The notes: generated by a model from the sequence alone, not told the origin. 6,380 bases of DNA from Rhodobacter sp. (GCA_013824045.1 PNND01000126.1:1-6380); one strand, 5' to 3'; shown: positions 1-5,056, numbered from the stretch's first letter. Translations and numbers: made by a program.

Positions 1-224
1 GTATTCGCCAGTTCCGCCGCCAATATCAGCAGCCCCAGCGCAAGGATCAGCGCCCGCTCGCCCGCCGTCAGGTCCAGCGTGAACGCCATCGTGGCCGAAA
101 TCACATTCACAAGCGTCCATTGCCGCAGCGATTTCTCTCGTGCCCAAGCCGACACCCAGCCCTGCCAGGACCAGATCGTCGTATTGCCGATCCGGCGTAT
201 CTCTGCCTTCAGCCAGCCGATCAT
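1..224 (-). CDS. dgkA: Diacylglycerol kinase (DgkA family), partial, C-terminus beyond left edge
   Basis: Small integral-membrane kinase that phosphorylates diacylglycerol to phosphatidic acid at the inner membrane, recycling lipid by-products. The reading frame has no stop from ATG at 224 to position 1, so 74 codons of an expected 110-125 are visible. Residues 11-36 (RIGNTTIWSWQGW, then a segment with E30 and R34) align by eye with the amphipathic N-terminal part of E. coli DgkA (SWKGL...NEAAFRQ). Two hydrophobic helices follow at about 38-52 and 57-73. The frame reaches AELANT (E71, N74), the start of the conserved E-x-x-N active-site segment of helix 2. The start is favoured by GGAG/AAGG sequence 4-8 nt upstream. 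The gene follows the YigZ-like gene by 33 nt on the same strand, so co-transcription is likely. Family assignment is by motif recall, not a search. Confidence 0.88.
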   Translation of the reverse strand, partial: MIGWLKAEIRRIGNTTIWSWQGWVSAWAREKSLRQWTLVNVISATMAFTLDLTAGERALILALGLLILAAELAN

Positions 225-234
225 CGCGCCTTCT

Positions 235-251
235 CCCTGCCTGCCGCAGGG
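235..251 (-). other. Intercistronic hairpin next to the dgkA ribosome binding site
   Basis: A perfect 6-bp inverted repeat, CCCTGC / GCAGGG with a 5-nt loop, lies between the YigZ-like stop (258-260) and the dgkA start (224). On the transcribed strand its 3' arm (GCAGGG) is continuous with the purine-rich dgkA Shine-Dalgarno region AGGGAGAAGG, so folding would hide part of it. There is no T tract, so a terminator role is unlikely. A modest effect on dgkA translation is an inference only. Confidence 0.35.
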
Positions 252-257
252 GAAGGC

Positions 258-620
258 TTACCCTGCGCGATCCAGCGCGTCGAGATAGGCCCGCACACAG
301 GTCACCACATGGGCGAAGCGGTCGCCGCCAAGATGCACACCGCCATACCAGCGCGTCACCACGATCACATGATCGACCAGCCCAGCGCGCTCCAGCATCC
401 GCAGGATCACCGCCCCCGCCCCCGCCTCGCCATCATCACCCTTTTGCGGCCCGCCCTCGCTCAGGATGCAGGCCCAGGAATTATGCGTGGCCTTGGCGTA
501 TTTCTTGTCGCGCTTCAGGTCGGCCAGCAAGGCCTCTACCCCGGCGCGGCCCGCAACAGGCCCGCCCGACACGGCATAGCGCGACCCGCGATCGCGCAGG
601 ATTTCCCCAAGCTTCTCCAT
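258..620 (-). CDS. YigZ/IMPACT-family (UPF0029) N-domain protein
   Basis: 120-residue protein of the YigZ/IMPACT family (Pfam UPF0029). Family members are linked to translation and stress responses, but a biochemical role for bacterial members is not firmly established. Family landmarks: GSRY (12-15), ATHNSWA (44-50, matching the A-x-H-x-x-W/Y-A core), GDDGEAGAGA (61-70, the DDGEP-S/G-TAG signature with E-A for E-P), and VTRWYGGVHLGG (88-99, matching V-x-R-Y-F/Y-GG-x-x-L-G-x-GG). The protein ends just after this domain. E. coli YigZ has about 205 residues and a second ferredoxin-like domain, which is absent here. I chose ATG at 620 because the conserved core begins soon after it and AGGG lies 8 nt upstream. 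An in-frame TTG at 656 would add 12 residues but has no good ribosome binding site. It lies between DUF6455 and dgkA on the same strand. Confidence 0.85.
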   Translation of the reverse strand: MEKLGEILRDRGSRYAVSGGPVAGRAGVEALLADLKRDKKYAKATHNSWACILSEGGPQKGDDGEAGAGAVILRMLERAGLVDHVIVVTRWYGGVHLGGDRFAHVVTCVRAYLDALDRAG

Positions 621-692
621 CCGCGCGACCCTGTCACGCGTTTCCCCGCGCCTCAAGCCCCCGGCGGATTGGCCAGGATCAGCCGCGCTTGA

Positions 693-947
693 TCAGCGCG
701 GCACCAGCGCCTCGATCCCGTCCTTGTTCGCGCAAAACTCCGGCAGCCTGTCCGCCGTCACATGGCTTGCCAGCCAGCCGGTGCAATCCGCGTCCTGCCC
801 GCAGGCTTGGCAGCGATCTACCAGCGCCGCCAGTTCCCCGCGCTGCAACCAGCCCTCGACCACCGCGCCGGTCAGGCTCACGCCCAGCACACGGCCCATC
901 CCGCGCGTTAGACCCCAAGCCTTGGGTGCCTCTGCATATCCGATCAT
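693..947 (-). CDS. DUF6455 family protein, four-cysteine small protein
   Basis: 84-residue cytoplasmic protein of unknown function, which I recognise as the DUF6455 family common in Rhodobacterales. Visible features are a helical N-terminal half with GVSLTGAVVEGWLQRGELAAL (22-42), typical of the family, then cysteines 46, 49, 55 and 72 in a C-x2-C-x5-C-x16-C pattern that could bind a metal or act in redox. No signal peptide or membrane segment is seen. Start: ATG at 947 has a textbook AAGGAGG with 7-nt spacing. The frame stays open upstream to 1055, but that would read through the FNR box and ignore the strong ribosome binding site. The gene has its own leader with an FNR/FnrL-type site about 80 nt upstream, suggesting induction at low oxygen. 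It is 72 nt ahead of the YigZ-like gene, so they may be co-transcribed. Metal binding and oxygen control are inferences. Confidence 0.85.
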   Translation of the reverse strand: MIGYAEAPKAWGLTRGMGRVLGVSLTGAVVEGWLQRGELAALVDRCQACGQDADCTGWLASHVTADRLPEFCANKDGIEALVPR

Positions 948-962
948 CCCGTCGCCTCCTTG

Positions 963-984
963 CAGGGCCGCAAACCCGGCCCCG
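963..984 (-). other. Leader hairpin just upstream of the DUF6455 ribosome binding site
   Basis: On the minus strand, CGGGGCCG and CGGCCCTG pair over 8 bp (one G-U) around the 6-nt loop GGTTTG. The 3' end of the stem lies 2 nt before AAGGAGG. It does not sequester the Shine-Dalgarno sequence and has no T tract. It could stabilise the transcript's 5' end, or be a weak terminator left from the upstream M48 gene, whose stop is at 1052. Confidence 0.4.
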
Positions 985-992
985 TGACGACA

Positions 993-1034
993 ACCCTGCC
1001 CGCGCCCACCCCGCGCCGCCTTGACGCAGATCAA
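993..1034 (-). promoter_or_regulatory. FNR/FnrL-type box (1021-1034) with a class II-spaced -10 for the DUF6455 gene
   Basis: Positions 1034-1021 on the minus strand read TTGATCTGCGTCAA. This is one base from the FNR/FnrL palindrome TTGAT-N4-ATCAA and fits the TTGAY-N4-RTCAA form. It lies between the M48 stop (1052) and the DUF6455 start (947), so its target should be DUF6455. The box centre is 1027.5. About 30 nt downstream, at 998-993, is CAGGGT, which keeps the -10 A2 and T6. That gives the spacing of a class II activator at -41.5 and a start of transcription near 986, with a leader of roughly 40 nt. The box is clear in the sequence; the -10 element is weak and inferred. In Rhodobacter, FnrL activates genes of microaerobic and anaerobic metabolism. 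The CRP/FNR relatives Dnr/NnrR bind similar boxes and cannot be excluded. Confidence 0.7.
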
Positions 1035-1051
1035 ACCGCGAAACGGGGCGC

Positions 1052-1783
1052 TCAATACCCGCCCAGCTGCGCCACCACCGCCCGCACCTGCGCCTTGCGC
1101 TGCGAATTGGGCGGGTGGCTGCCCAGAAACTGATCCCCCGGATCGGGCAGCCGGTCAAAGAACCCCGCCCCCAACACCGGATCATATCCGGCATAAAAGG
1201 CGATCTCGGTGCCCAGCGCATCGGCCTCCAGCTCGAAATCGCGCGAATAGCGCCGCGCGCCCACTGTGGCCCCCATCTGCTGCGCCGCCTGTACGGCATC
1301 GGCCCCGGCCCCGGTCGCCTGCGCCAAAATCCCCGCTACCATCGCGCTCGCCATCGCCGTCTGCTGCTGCTGCGGGATATGGCCCAGAATGTGATGGCTC
1401 GCCTCATGGCCCAGCACGAAGGCGATCTCGTCGGCATTGCGCGCATCCGCGATCAGCGCCAGCGTAAAGCCCAGAATGGGCCGCCCCGTCTCATCCAGCG
1501 TCTGGAACGCATTCGGCCCCTGTCCGGGGCGATCATCGATCACGATGCGGAAATCGCAATTCACCCCCCGCGTGCGGGCGCGACAGATCTCCTCGGTCAT
1601 CGGCTCCACCTGCCGCACCACGCGGATGAAATTCGCGGCCGCCTCCCGGGGGGGCAAGGGTGCTGCGGCCACCGCCGGCACAGGTGTCTCTGCGGGCAGG
1701 GGCGGCGGGTAACCCGCTTGATAGGTCGGCACACAGGCCGCCAGCCCGCCCACCGCCATGATCGCCAGAAGCATCGCCCGCAT
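1052..1783 (-). CDS. M48-family zinc metalloprotease, predicted lipoprotein
   Basis: Predicted periplasmic, membrane-anchored zinc endopeptidase of the M48 family, the group with BepA and LoiP, which act in envelope protein quality control. Numbering from ATG 1783 (243 residues): signal peptide MRAMLLAIMAVGGLAAC with a lipobox ending at C17; proline-rich linker to about 45; Cys67 and Cys76, which could form a disulfide; HEASH zinc motif at H126, E127, H130; ELEAD at 184-188 (the third-ligand E-x-x-x-D motif); and SHPP-NSQR at 222-229, the conserved C-terminal histidine segment. No TPR domain is present, so it resembles the shorter LoiP type. The start is uncertain. ATG 1783 gives a compact lipoprotein signal but lacks a good ribosome binding site. 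In-frame TTG codons at 1843 and 1831 would lengthen the n-region by 20 or 16 residues; ATG 1774 is also possible. It is the most upstream gene of the minus-strand block. Confidence 0.88.
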   Translation of the reverse strand: MRAMLLAIMAVGGLAACVPTYQAGYPPPLPAETPVPAVAAAPLPPREAAANFIRVVRQVEPMTEEICRARTRGVNCDFRIVIDDRPGQGPNAFQTLDETGRPILGFTLALIADARNADEIAFVLGHEASHHILGHIPQQQQTAMASAMVAGILAQATGAGADAVQAAQQMGATVGARRYSRDFELEADALGTEIAFYAGYDPVLGAGFFDRLPDPGDQFLGSHPPNSQRKAQVRAVVAQLGGY

Positions 1784-1857
1784 CGCCCGCCCAATCCATC
1801 CGTTCGCGCCACCCCGCTTTGGGGCCCGCAAATCTCGTTTCAACTCCGCTCATCGGC

Positions 1858-1863
1858 AATCTA
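1858..1863 (-). promoter_or_regulatory. Possible -10 element for the M48 protease gene
   Basis: On the minus strand TAGATT (4 of 6 matches to TATAAT) lies 75 nt before ATG 1783. No convincing -35 is seen 16-18 nt upstream; the best is CTGGTT. If used, transcription would start near 1851, only about 8 nt ahead of the alternative TTG start at 1843, which favours a start further inside the gene. The rest of the divergent spacer (1844-1995) is GC-rich and carries only the promoter of the plus-strand gene. Confidence 0.3.
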
Positions 1864-1959
1864 GCAAAGCGCGCGGCACGAACCAGCCCCCACCGCCCCG
1901 CCTCACGCGCAATTCAGCACCCTTCCGCCCGCCGCCCCGCCTGCGCCCGGATTTCCCGA

Positions 1960-1989
1960 TTGCACGCCCCCGCCCCGCCGCGCTAGCCT
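1960..1989 (+). promoter_or_regulatory. Candidate promoter of the 81-aa gene, placed for a leaderless mRNA
   Basis: TTGCAC (1960-1965), an 18-nt spacer, and TAGCCT (1984-1989; fits TAnnnT). The -10 ends 6 nt before the ATG at 1996, so the expected transcription start coincides with the start codon. No Shine-Dalgarno sequence is present between them. The -35 matches only TTG of the consensus, but the same TTGCAC hexamer appears in the mce promoter at the other end of the window. Confidence 0.45.
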
Positions 1990-1995
1990 GATCTT

Positions 1996-2241
1996 ATGTT
2001 CACCATCGAGCACGACTTTGACGCCACCGTCATCACCCTCATCGACGAGGGGCATGACGGCCTGCAGGAAGACATCACCATCCTCGCCTTCGAGGATTGC
2101 GTGACGCTGGAACAGCTTGACCCGCTGACCGAAGAACCCGTCCGCATCACCCTGTCGATGACCCAGCTGCGCGATCTCGCCGCCGCGCTGGACCTGCCCG
2201 AAGGCAGCTACCGCATCGAAGGCAAACCCGCCAAGGGCTGA
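1996..2241 (+). CDS. Small acidic protein of unknown function (81 aa)
   Basis: I do not recognise a named domain. The protein is acidic and soluble, with no signal peptide or membrane segment. It begins with likely beta strands (FTIEHDFDATVITLID, 2-17; a second near 27-36) and ends with a likely helix MTQLRDLAAALDLPEGSY (55-72). A single cysteine is C35. The sequence has normal codon bias with third-position G/C, which supports it as real. It starts at ATG 1996 with no ribosome binding site, 6 nt after a TAGCCT -10-like element, so leaderless translation is likely. Homologues of this type seem usual in Rhodobacterales (recollection, not searched). The deacetylase gene follows 103 nt downstream on the same strand with its own leader, so a functional link is not shown. 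Confidence 0.78.
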   Translation: MFTIEHDFDATVITLIDEGHDGLQEDITILAFEDCVTLEQLDPLTEEPVRITLSMTQLRDLAAALDLPEGSYRIEGKPAKG

Positions 2242-2344
2242 TCCGCGCGCCAACGGCCCAAGCCCGGCCGCGCCCGGCCCCTACTCCAACCGAAACCGCT
2301 TGCCCCGCGCCTAACCTGCCCGCAACCGCAGCACCGAGGCCCCG

Positions 2345-3472
2345 ATGACCACCGCCTTCTACACCGATGAACGCACCTTCTGGCACCATGGCGGCAACTA
2401 TGCCCTCACCCTGCCCGTGGGCGGCCCCATCGGCGCGCTGGTCCAGCCGGGCGGCGGCCTGCCCGAATCGCCCGAAACCAAACGCCGCCTCAAGAACCTG
2501 ATCGAGGTGACGGGCCTGATCCACCACCTCTCCCCCCGTTCCGCCGACCCCGCCACCCGCGAAGACCTGCTCCGCGTCCACCCCGCCGCCTATCTCGACC
2601 GGTTCAAGGCGCTCTCCGATGCCGATGGCGGCGAGTTGGGCCCCCGCGCCCCCTTCGGCCGCGGCGGCTATGAACTGGCCGCCCTCTCCGCGGGTCTCGC
2701 CAAACGCGGGCTGATCGACATCCTTACCGGGCAGGCCACCAACGGCTATGCCCTCTCGCGCCCGCCGGGGCATCACTGCCTGCCCGATCATCCCAACGGC
2801 TTCTGCCTTCTGGCCAATATCGCCATCGCCATCCGCGCCGCCCAAGCGGAAACCGGCGCGCAACGCTTCGCCGTGATCGACTGGGACGTTCACCACGGCA
2901 ACGGGACCGAGGCGATCTTTCTGGGCGACCCCGACGTCCTCACCATCTCGCTCCATCAAGACCGCAACTATCCAACCGACACAGGCCATGCCGACATACG
3001 CGGCCAAGGCGCCGCCCGTGGCACCAACCTCAACATCCCCCTGCCCCCCGGCACCGGCCACAAAGGGTATATCGAGGCGTTCCAACGCCTCGTCCTCCCC
3101 GCCCTGCACGCCCACAAACCCGATGCCATAATCATCGCCTGCGGTTTCGATGCCGCCGCACTCGATCCCTTGGGTCGCATGCTCGCCACCGCCGACACCT
3201 TCCGCCAGATGACCCGCCTCACGCTGCAGGCCGCCGATGCGCTTTGCGACGGCCGCCTCCTCGCCGTGCATGAGGGCGGCTATTCCGAGGTTTACGTCCC
3301 CTTCTGCGGCCATGCCGTGATCGAGGAACTGGCCCAAAGCGCCGGGTCTGGTACGGCCACCGCCCCCGATCCCCTCGCCGCCACCCTGAACGCCCGCCAG
3401 CCCGACCCCCGGTTTGACGCCTTCCTCACCCGATGGCTCGATGATCTCGAAACCCTCTTCACAAAGCCCTGA
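2345..3472 (+). CDS. Class II histone deacetylase-like amidohydrolase
   Basis: 375-residue zinc-dependent deacetylase of the arginase/deacetylase fold, very like the bacterial HDAH of Bordetella/Alcaligenes (about 369 residues) and related to acetylpolyamine amidohydrolases. It hydrolyses acetyl-amide bonds. The natural substrate (acetyl-lysine in proteins, acetylpolyamine or another small amide) cannot be told from sequence. Catalytic features are all present: PPGHH with the two active-site histidines H143 and H144; DWDVHHGNGTE with zinc ligands D181 and H183; GFDA with zinc ligand D269, followed by DPLGRM; and HEGGYS with the transition-state tyrosine Y313, so it is not a class IIa-type His variant. 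There is no signal peptide, so it is cytoplasmic. The start ATG 2345 has GAGG 5 nt upstream. A TAACCT sequence at 2312-2317 could be a -10, but no -35 accompanies it. The long opposite-strand frame over this gene is a GC artefact. Confidence 0.93.
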   Translation: MTTAFYTDERTFWHHGGNYALTLPVGGPIGALVQPGGGLPESPETKRRLKNLIEVTGLIHHLSPRSADPATREDLLRVHPAAYLDRFKALSDADGGELGPRAPFGRGGYELAALSAGLAKRGLIDILTGQATNGYALSRPPGHHCLPDHPNGFCLLANIAIAIRAAQAETGAQRFAVIDWDVHHGNGTEAIFLGDPDVLTISLHQDRNYPTDTGHADIRGQGAARGTNLNIPLPPGTGHKGYIEAFQRLVLPALHAHKPDAIIIACGFDAAALDPLGRMLATADTFRQMTRLTLQAADALCDGRLLAVHEGGYSEVYVPFCGHAVIEELAQSAGSGTATAPDPLAATLNARQPDPRFDAFLTRWLDDLETLFTKP

Positions 3473-3491
3473 CCCGCCAAAACTCCCCTTG

Positions 3492-3516
3492 CCCCTTCAC
3501 CTTGGCTCAAATACCC
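3492..3516 (+). repeat. Intergenic repeat, copy A
   Basis: This sequence contains CCCCTTCA, CTTGGC and AAATACCC in that order. It matches, on the opposite strand, positions 5082-5057 at nearly every base, differing by one C/T change, the 2-3 bases after CTTGGC and one inserted base. Copy A sits 20 nt after the deacetylase stop. The recurrence in two intergenic spaces in inverted orientation marks it as a dispersed element. Similar motifs are, to my recollection, frequent in Rhodobacterales spacers. Confidence 0.6.
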
Positions 3517-3532
3517 AAAACCCCGAGCCAAG
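3501..3532. repeat. Perfect 8-bp inverted repeat overlapping repeat copy A
   Basis: CTTGGCTC (3501-3508) and GAGCCAAG (3525-3532) are exact inverted copies with a 16-nt A/C-rich loop. There is no T run after it on either strand, so it is at best a Rho-linked or RNA-stabilising structure at the 3' end of the deacetylase transcript. It is directly followed by a tandem CGCGCAGG CGCGCAGG (3533-3548). Confidence 0.5.
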
Positions 3533-3563
3533 CGCGCAGGCGCGCAGGCGAGACAAAAGCAAT

Positions 3564-3579
3564 GCGGGCGCATGCCCGC
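3564..3579. repeat. Short palindromic hairpin before the nitroreductase gene
   Basis: GCGGGC, loop GCAT, GCCCGC: a perfect 6-bp stem in the 165-nt spacer between the deacetylase and nitroreductase genes. No T tract follows. It may be a weak terminator or a leader structure. The rest of the spacer (3580-3625) shows no clear promoter. Confidence 0.35.
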
Positions 3580-3637
3580 TCCGCCAATAACCCCACCTCA
3601 CCGCCCCGCGCTACGCCGGGACAGCAAGGCCCCCCAT

Positions 3638-4207
3638 ATGCCCGCAAACGACACCGCCTTCCAATTCCTCGCCACCCGCCAATCCTACCCTTCCAAGGTG
3701 ATGACTGGCCCCGCCCCCGACCGCGCCGCGCTGGAGCCGATCCTGCAGGCCGCGCTGCGCGTGCCCGATCATGGCAAGCTGGAACCCTGGCGGCTGGTCG
3801 TGGGCTATCGCCCCGCGCTGTCAACATGGGCCGATCTGGCCGAGGCGCGGGCGCGCGAGCTTGGCGGTGATCCGGAAAAGATCGAGAAAGGCCGCGGCCA
3901 GTTCGACCGCTCCCACCTTGCCGTGGTGGTGATCGCCGCGCCCAAAGCCTCGGACAAGATCCCCGAAATCGAACAGACGCTGTCGGCCGGCGCGCTCTGC
4001 GCGGGCGTGGTGAACGCCGCCACGGCGGCTGGCTGGGGGGCCAACTGGCTTTCGGGCTGGGTCAGCCATGACCGCGCCTTCGTCACCCGCGCCTTCGGCT
4101 GTACGGACACGGAATGGGTGGCAGGCATCATCCATATCGGCACGCCTGGCAACCCGATGCCCGACCGCCCCCGCCCCGACCCTGCCCACACCATCCGCTG
4201 GGCCTGA
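3638..4207 (+). CDS. Nitroreductase family protein (YdjA-like)
   Basis: 189-residue FMN-dependent oxidoreductase of the compact nitroreductase group typified by E. coli YdjA (183 residues). Family members use NAD(P)H to reduce nitro or other electron-poor compounds; the physiological substrate is unknown. Visible landmarks are TRQSY (13-17, where the arginine contacts the FMN phosphate), RVPDHGKLEPW (41-51, equivalent to RAPDHKSMQPW in YdjA), EIEQTLSAG (110-118), GWGANWLSGW (132-141), AFGC (152-155) and IIHIGTP (164-170, YdjA FLYLGTP). Start: ATG 3638 has AAGG 8 nt upstream and matches the family N-terminus. The in-frame ATG 3572 would add a proline-rich stretch unlike the family and would run through the spacer hairpin. 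The EI24-type gene follows after 31 nt, which suggests an operon. Confidence 0.92.
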   Translation: MPANDTAFQFLATRQSYPSKVMTGPAPDRAALEPILQAALRVPDHGKLEPWRLVVGYRPALSTWADLAEARARELGGDPEKIEKGRGQFDRSHLAVVVIAAPKASDKIPEIEQTLSAGALCAGVVNAATAAGWGANWLSGWVSHDRAFVTRAFGCTDTEWVAGIIHIGTPGNPMPDRPRPDPAHTIRWA

Positions 4208-4238
4208 CACCCGGACCCGAACCGAAAGGCACATCCCC

Positions 4239-4934
4239 ATGGGCATGATCTTCGCCAGTTTCTCCCGCGCCTTGGGGCAATGGACCGACAGGCGCTTTCG
4301 CCGCGTGGTGCTTCTGGGCGTGGGTCTGACGCTGGCCCTACTGGTCGCGCTCTATGCGCTGATGATCGCCGCGATCCAGTGGCTGGTGCCAGAAACCACC
4401 GATCTGCCGCTGCTTGGCCCGGTGGGCGGCCTCGACACGCTCTTGTCAGTGGGCTCGATCTTCCTGATGCTGCTCGCCTCGGTCTTCCTCATGGTTCCCG
4501 TCGCCTCGGCCTTCACGGGTATCTTCCTCGAAGAGGTGGTCGATGCGGTCGAAGACCGCCACTACCCCACTCTGCCCGATGCCCGCCCGCAGACCCTGTC
4601 CGAAGGCCTGATCGGCGCGGTGAATTTCTTCGGCATCGCGCTGGGGGCGAACCTGATCGCGCTGTTTCTGTGGCCCTTCGCCGGGCCACTGGTGCCGGTG
4701 CTGTTCTGGGGGCTGAACGGCTATCTTCTGGGGCGGGAATACTTCACCCTTGTGGCCCAGCGCCGCGTGGGCCGGGTCGAGGCCCGCGCGCTGTGGCGCG
4801 CCAACAAGACGCGGCTCTGGGGCGCGGGCATCCTGATGGCTGCGCCGCTGTCCATACCCGTGCTGAACCTCTTGATCCCGGTCTTCGGCGTGGCGACCTT
4901 CGCCCATCTCTTCCACCAGGTGAACCGCCGCTGA
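4239..4934 (+). CDS. EI24 domain / CysZ-like membrane protein
   Basis: 231-residue inner-membrane protein of the EI24/CysZ family (Pfam EI24). CysZ in enterobacteria mediates sulfate uptake; the function of alphaproteobacterial relatives is not settled, and no sulfur genes are nearby. Hydrophobic segments lie at about 23-49, 66-96, 124-145, 147-163 and 195-220. Family signatures include FTGIFLEEVVDAVE (92-105), the loop with Y109-P110, NGYLLGREYFTLVAQRR (160-176) and PVLNLLIPVFGVATFAHLFH (207-226). The start ATG 4239 has AAGG 9 nt upstream; ATG 4245 is a near alternative. The open frame upstream to 4068 overlaps the nitroreductase gene and is not coding. The gene is the last of the plus-strand run and ends at a clear intrinsic terminator. 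Confidence 0.9.
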   Translation: MGMIFASFSRALGQWTDRRFRRVVLLGVGLTLALLVALYALMIAAIQWLVPETTDLPLLGPVGGLDTLLSVGSIFLMLLASVFLMVPVASAFTGIFLEEVVDAVEDRHYPTLPDARPQTLSEGLIGAVNFFGIALGANLIALFLWPFAGPLVPVLFWGLNGYLLGREYFTLVAQRRVGRVEARALWRANKTRLWGAGILMAAPLSIPVLNLLIPVFGVATFAHLFHQVNRR

Positions 4935-4944
4935 TCCAGCGGCG
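4926..4944 (+). other. Hairpin spanning the EI24 gene stop codon
   Basis: CGCCGCTG (4926-4933) pairs perfectly with CAGCGGCG (4937-4944) around the 3-nt loop ATC, and includes the TGA stop (4932-4934). It stands one base before the intrinsic terminator stem and probably adds 3'-end protection. Confidence 0.45.
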
Positions 4945-4945
4945 C

Positions 4946-4967
4946 GGCGTGCCGCCGCACGCCTTTT
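4946..4967 (+). terminator. Intrinsic terminator of the EI24 gene or operon
   Basis: GGCGTGC (4946-4952), tetraloop CGCC, GCACGCC (4957-4963), then TTTT (4964-4967) and GTG. The perfect 7-bp GC-rich stem directly followed by a T run, 12 nt after the stop codon, is a standard Rho-independent terminator for the plus strand. Confidence 0.82.
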
Positions 4968-4972
4968 GTGTC

Positions 4973-5020
4973 GGAGGCGCCTGCGCGCCTCCTCCGCGTT
5001 CAGGAGGCGTTCCGCCCCCT
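4973..5020. repeat. Chain of mutually exclusive GAGGCG/CGCCTC hairpins
   Basis: Three alternative stems share arms. H1: GGAGGCGC (4973-4980) with GCGCCTCC (4985-4992), 4-nt loop, perfect. H2: CGCCTCCT (4986-4993) with AGGAGGCG (5002-5009), 8-nt loop, perfect. H3: AGGAGGCG (5002-5009) with CGCCCCCT (5013-5020), 3-nt loop, one mismatch. It lies in the spacer between convergent genes, after the plus-strand terminator. It may be a REP-like element or a spare terminator for minus-strand transcripts. Function is unknown. Confidence 0.5.
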
Positions 5021-5056
5021 CTTGTCCCGCCTGCGGCGTGCCAATTCACCCCCTGA

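Noticed and set aside
140..1024. 294-codon plus-strand open frame
   Set aside because: Runs across three recognised minus-strand genes and their spacers; the product is Pro/Arg/Ser-rich low-complexity sequence.
948..1055. N-terminal extension of the DUF6455 protein to 1055
   Set aside because: It would translate the FNR box and the leader hairpin and ignore an ideal AAGGAGG before ATG 947.
1115..1864. 249-codon plus-strand open frame opposite the M48 gene
   Set aside because: Arg/His-rich, no family features, antisense to a protease with complete HExxH and ELEAD motifs.
2299..2317. CTTGCC and TAACCT as a promoter of the deacetylase gene
   Set aside because: TAACCT is a fair -10, but the TTG element is only about 6-7 nt upstream and nothing like a -35 lies at 16-18 nt.
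2147..3337. 396-codon open frame on the minus strand opposite the deacetylase gene
   Set aside because: The plus strand has a full, motif-rich deacetylase. The opposite frame is glycine/alanine/valine-rich without domains, which is the usual artefact of strong GC3 bias.
4280..5056. 258-codon plus-strand open frame
   Set aside because: Out-of-frame shadow of the EI24 gene that runs through its terminator; composition is Arg/Gly/Pro-rich.
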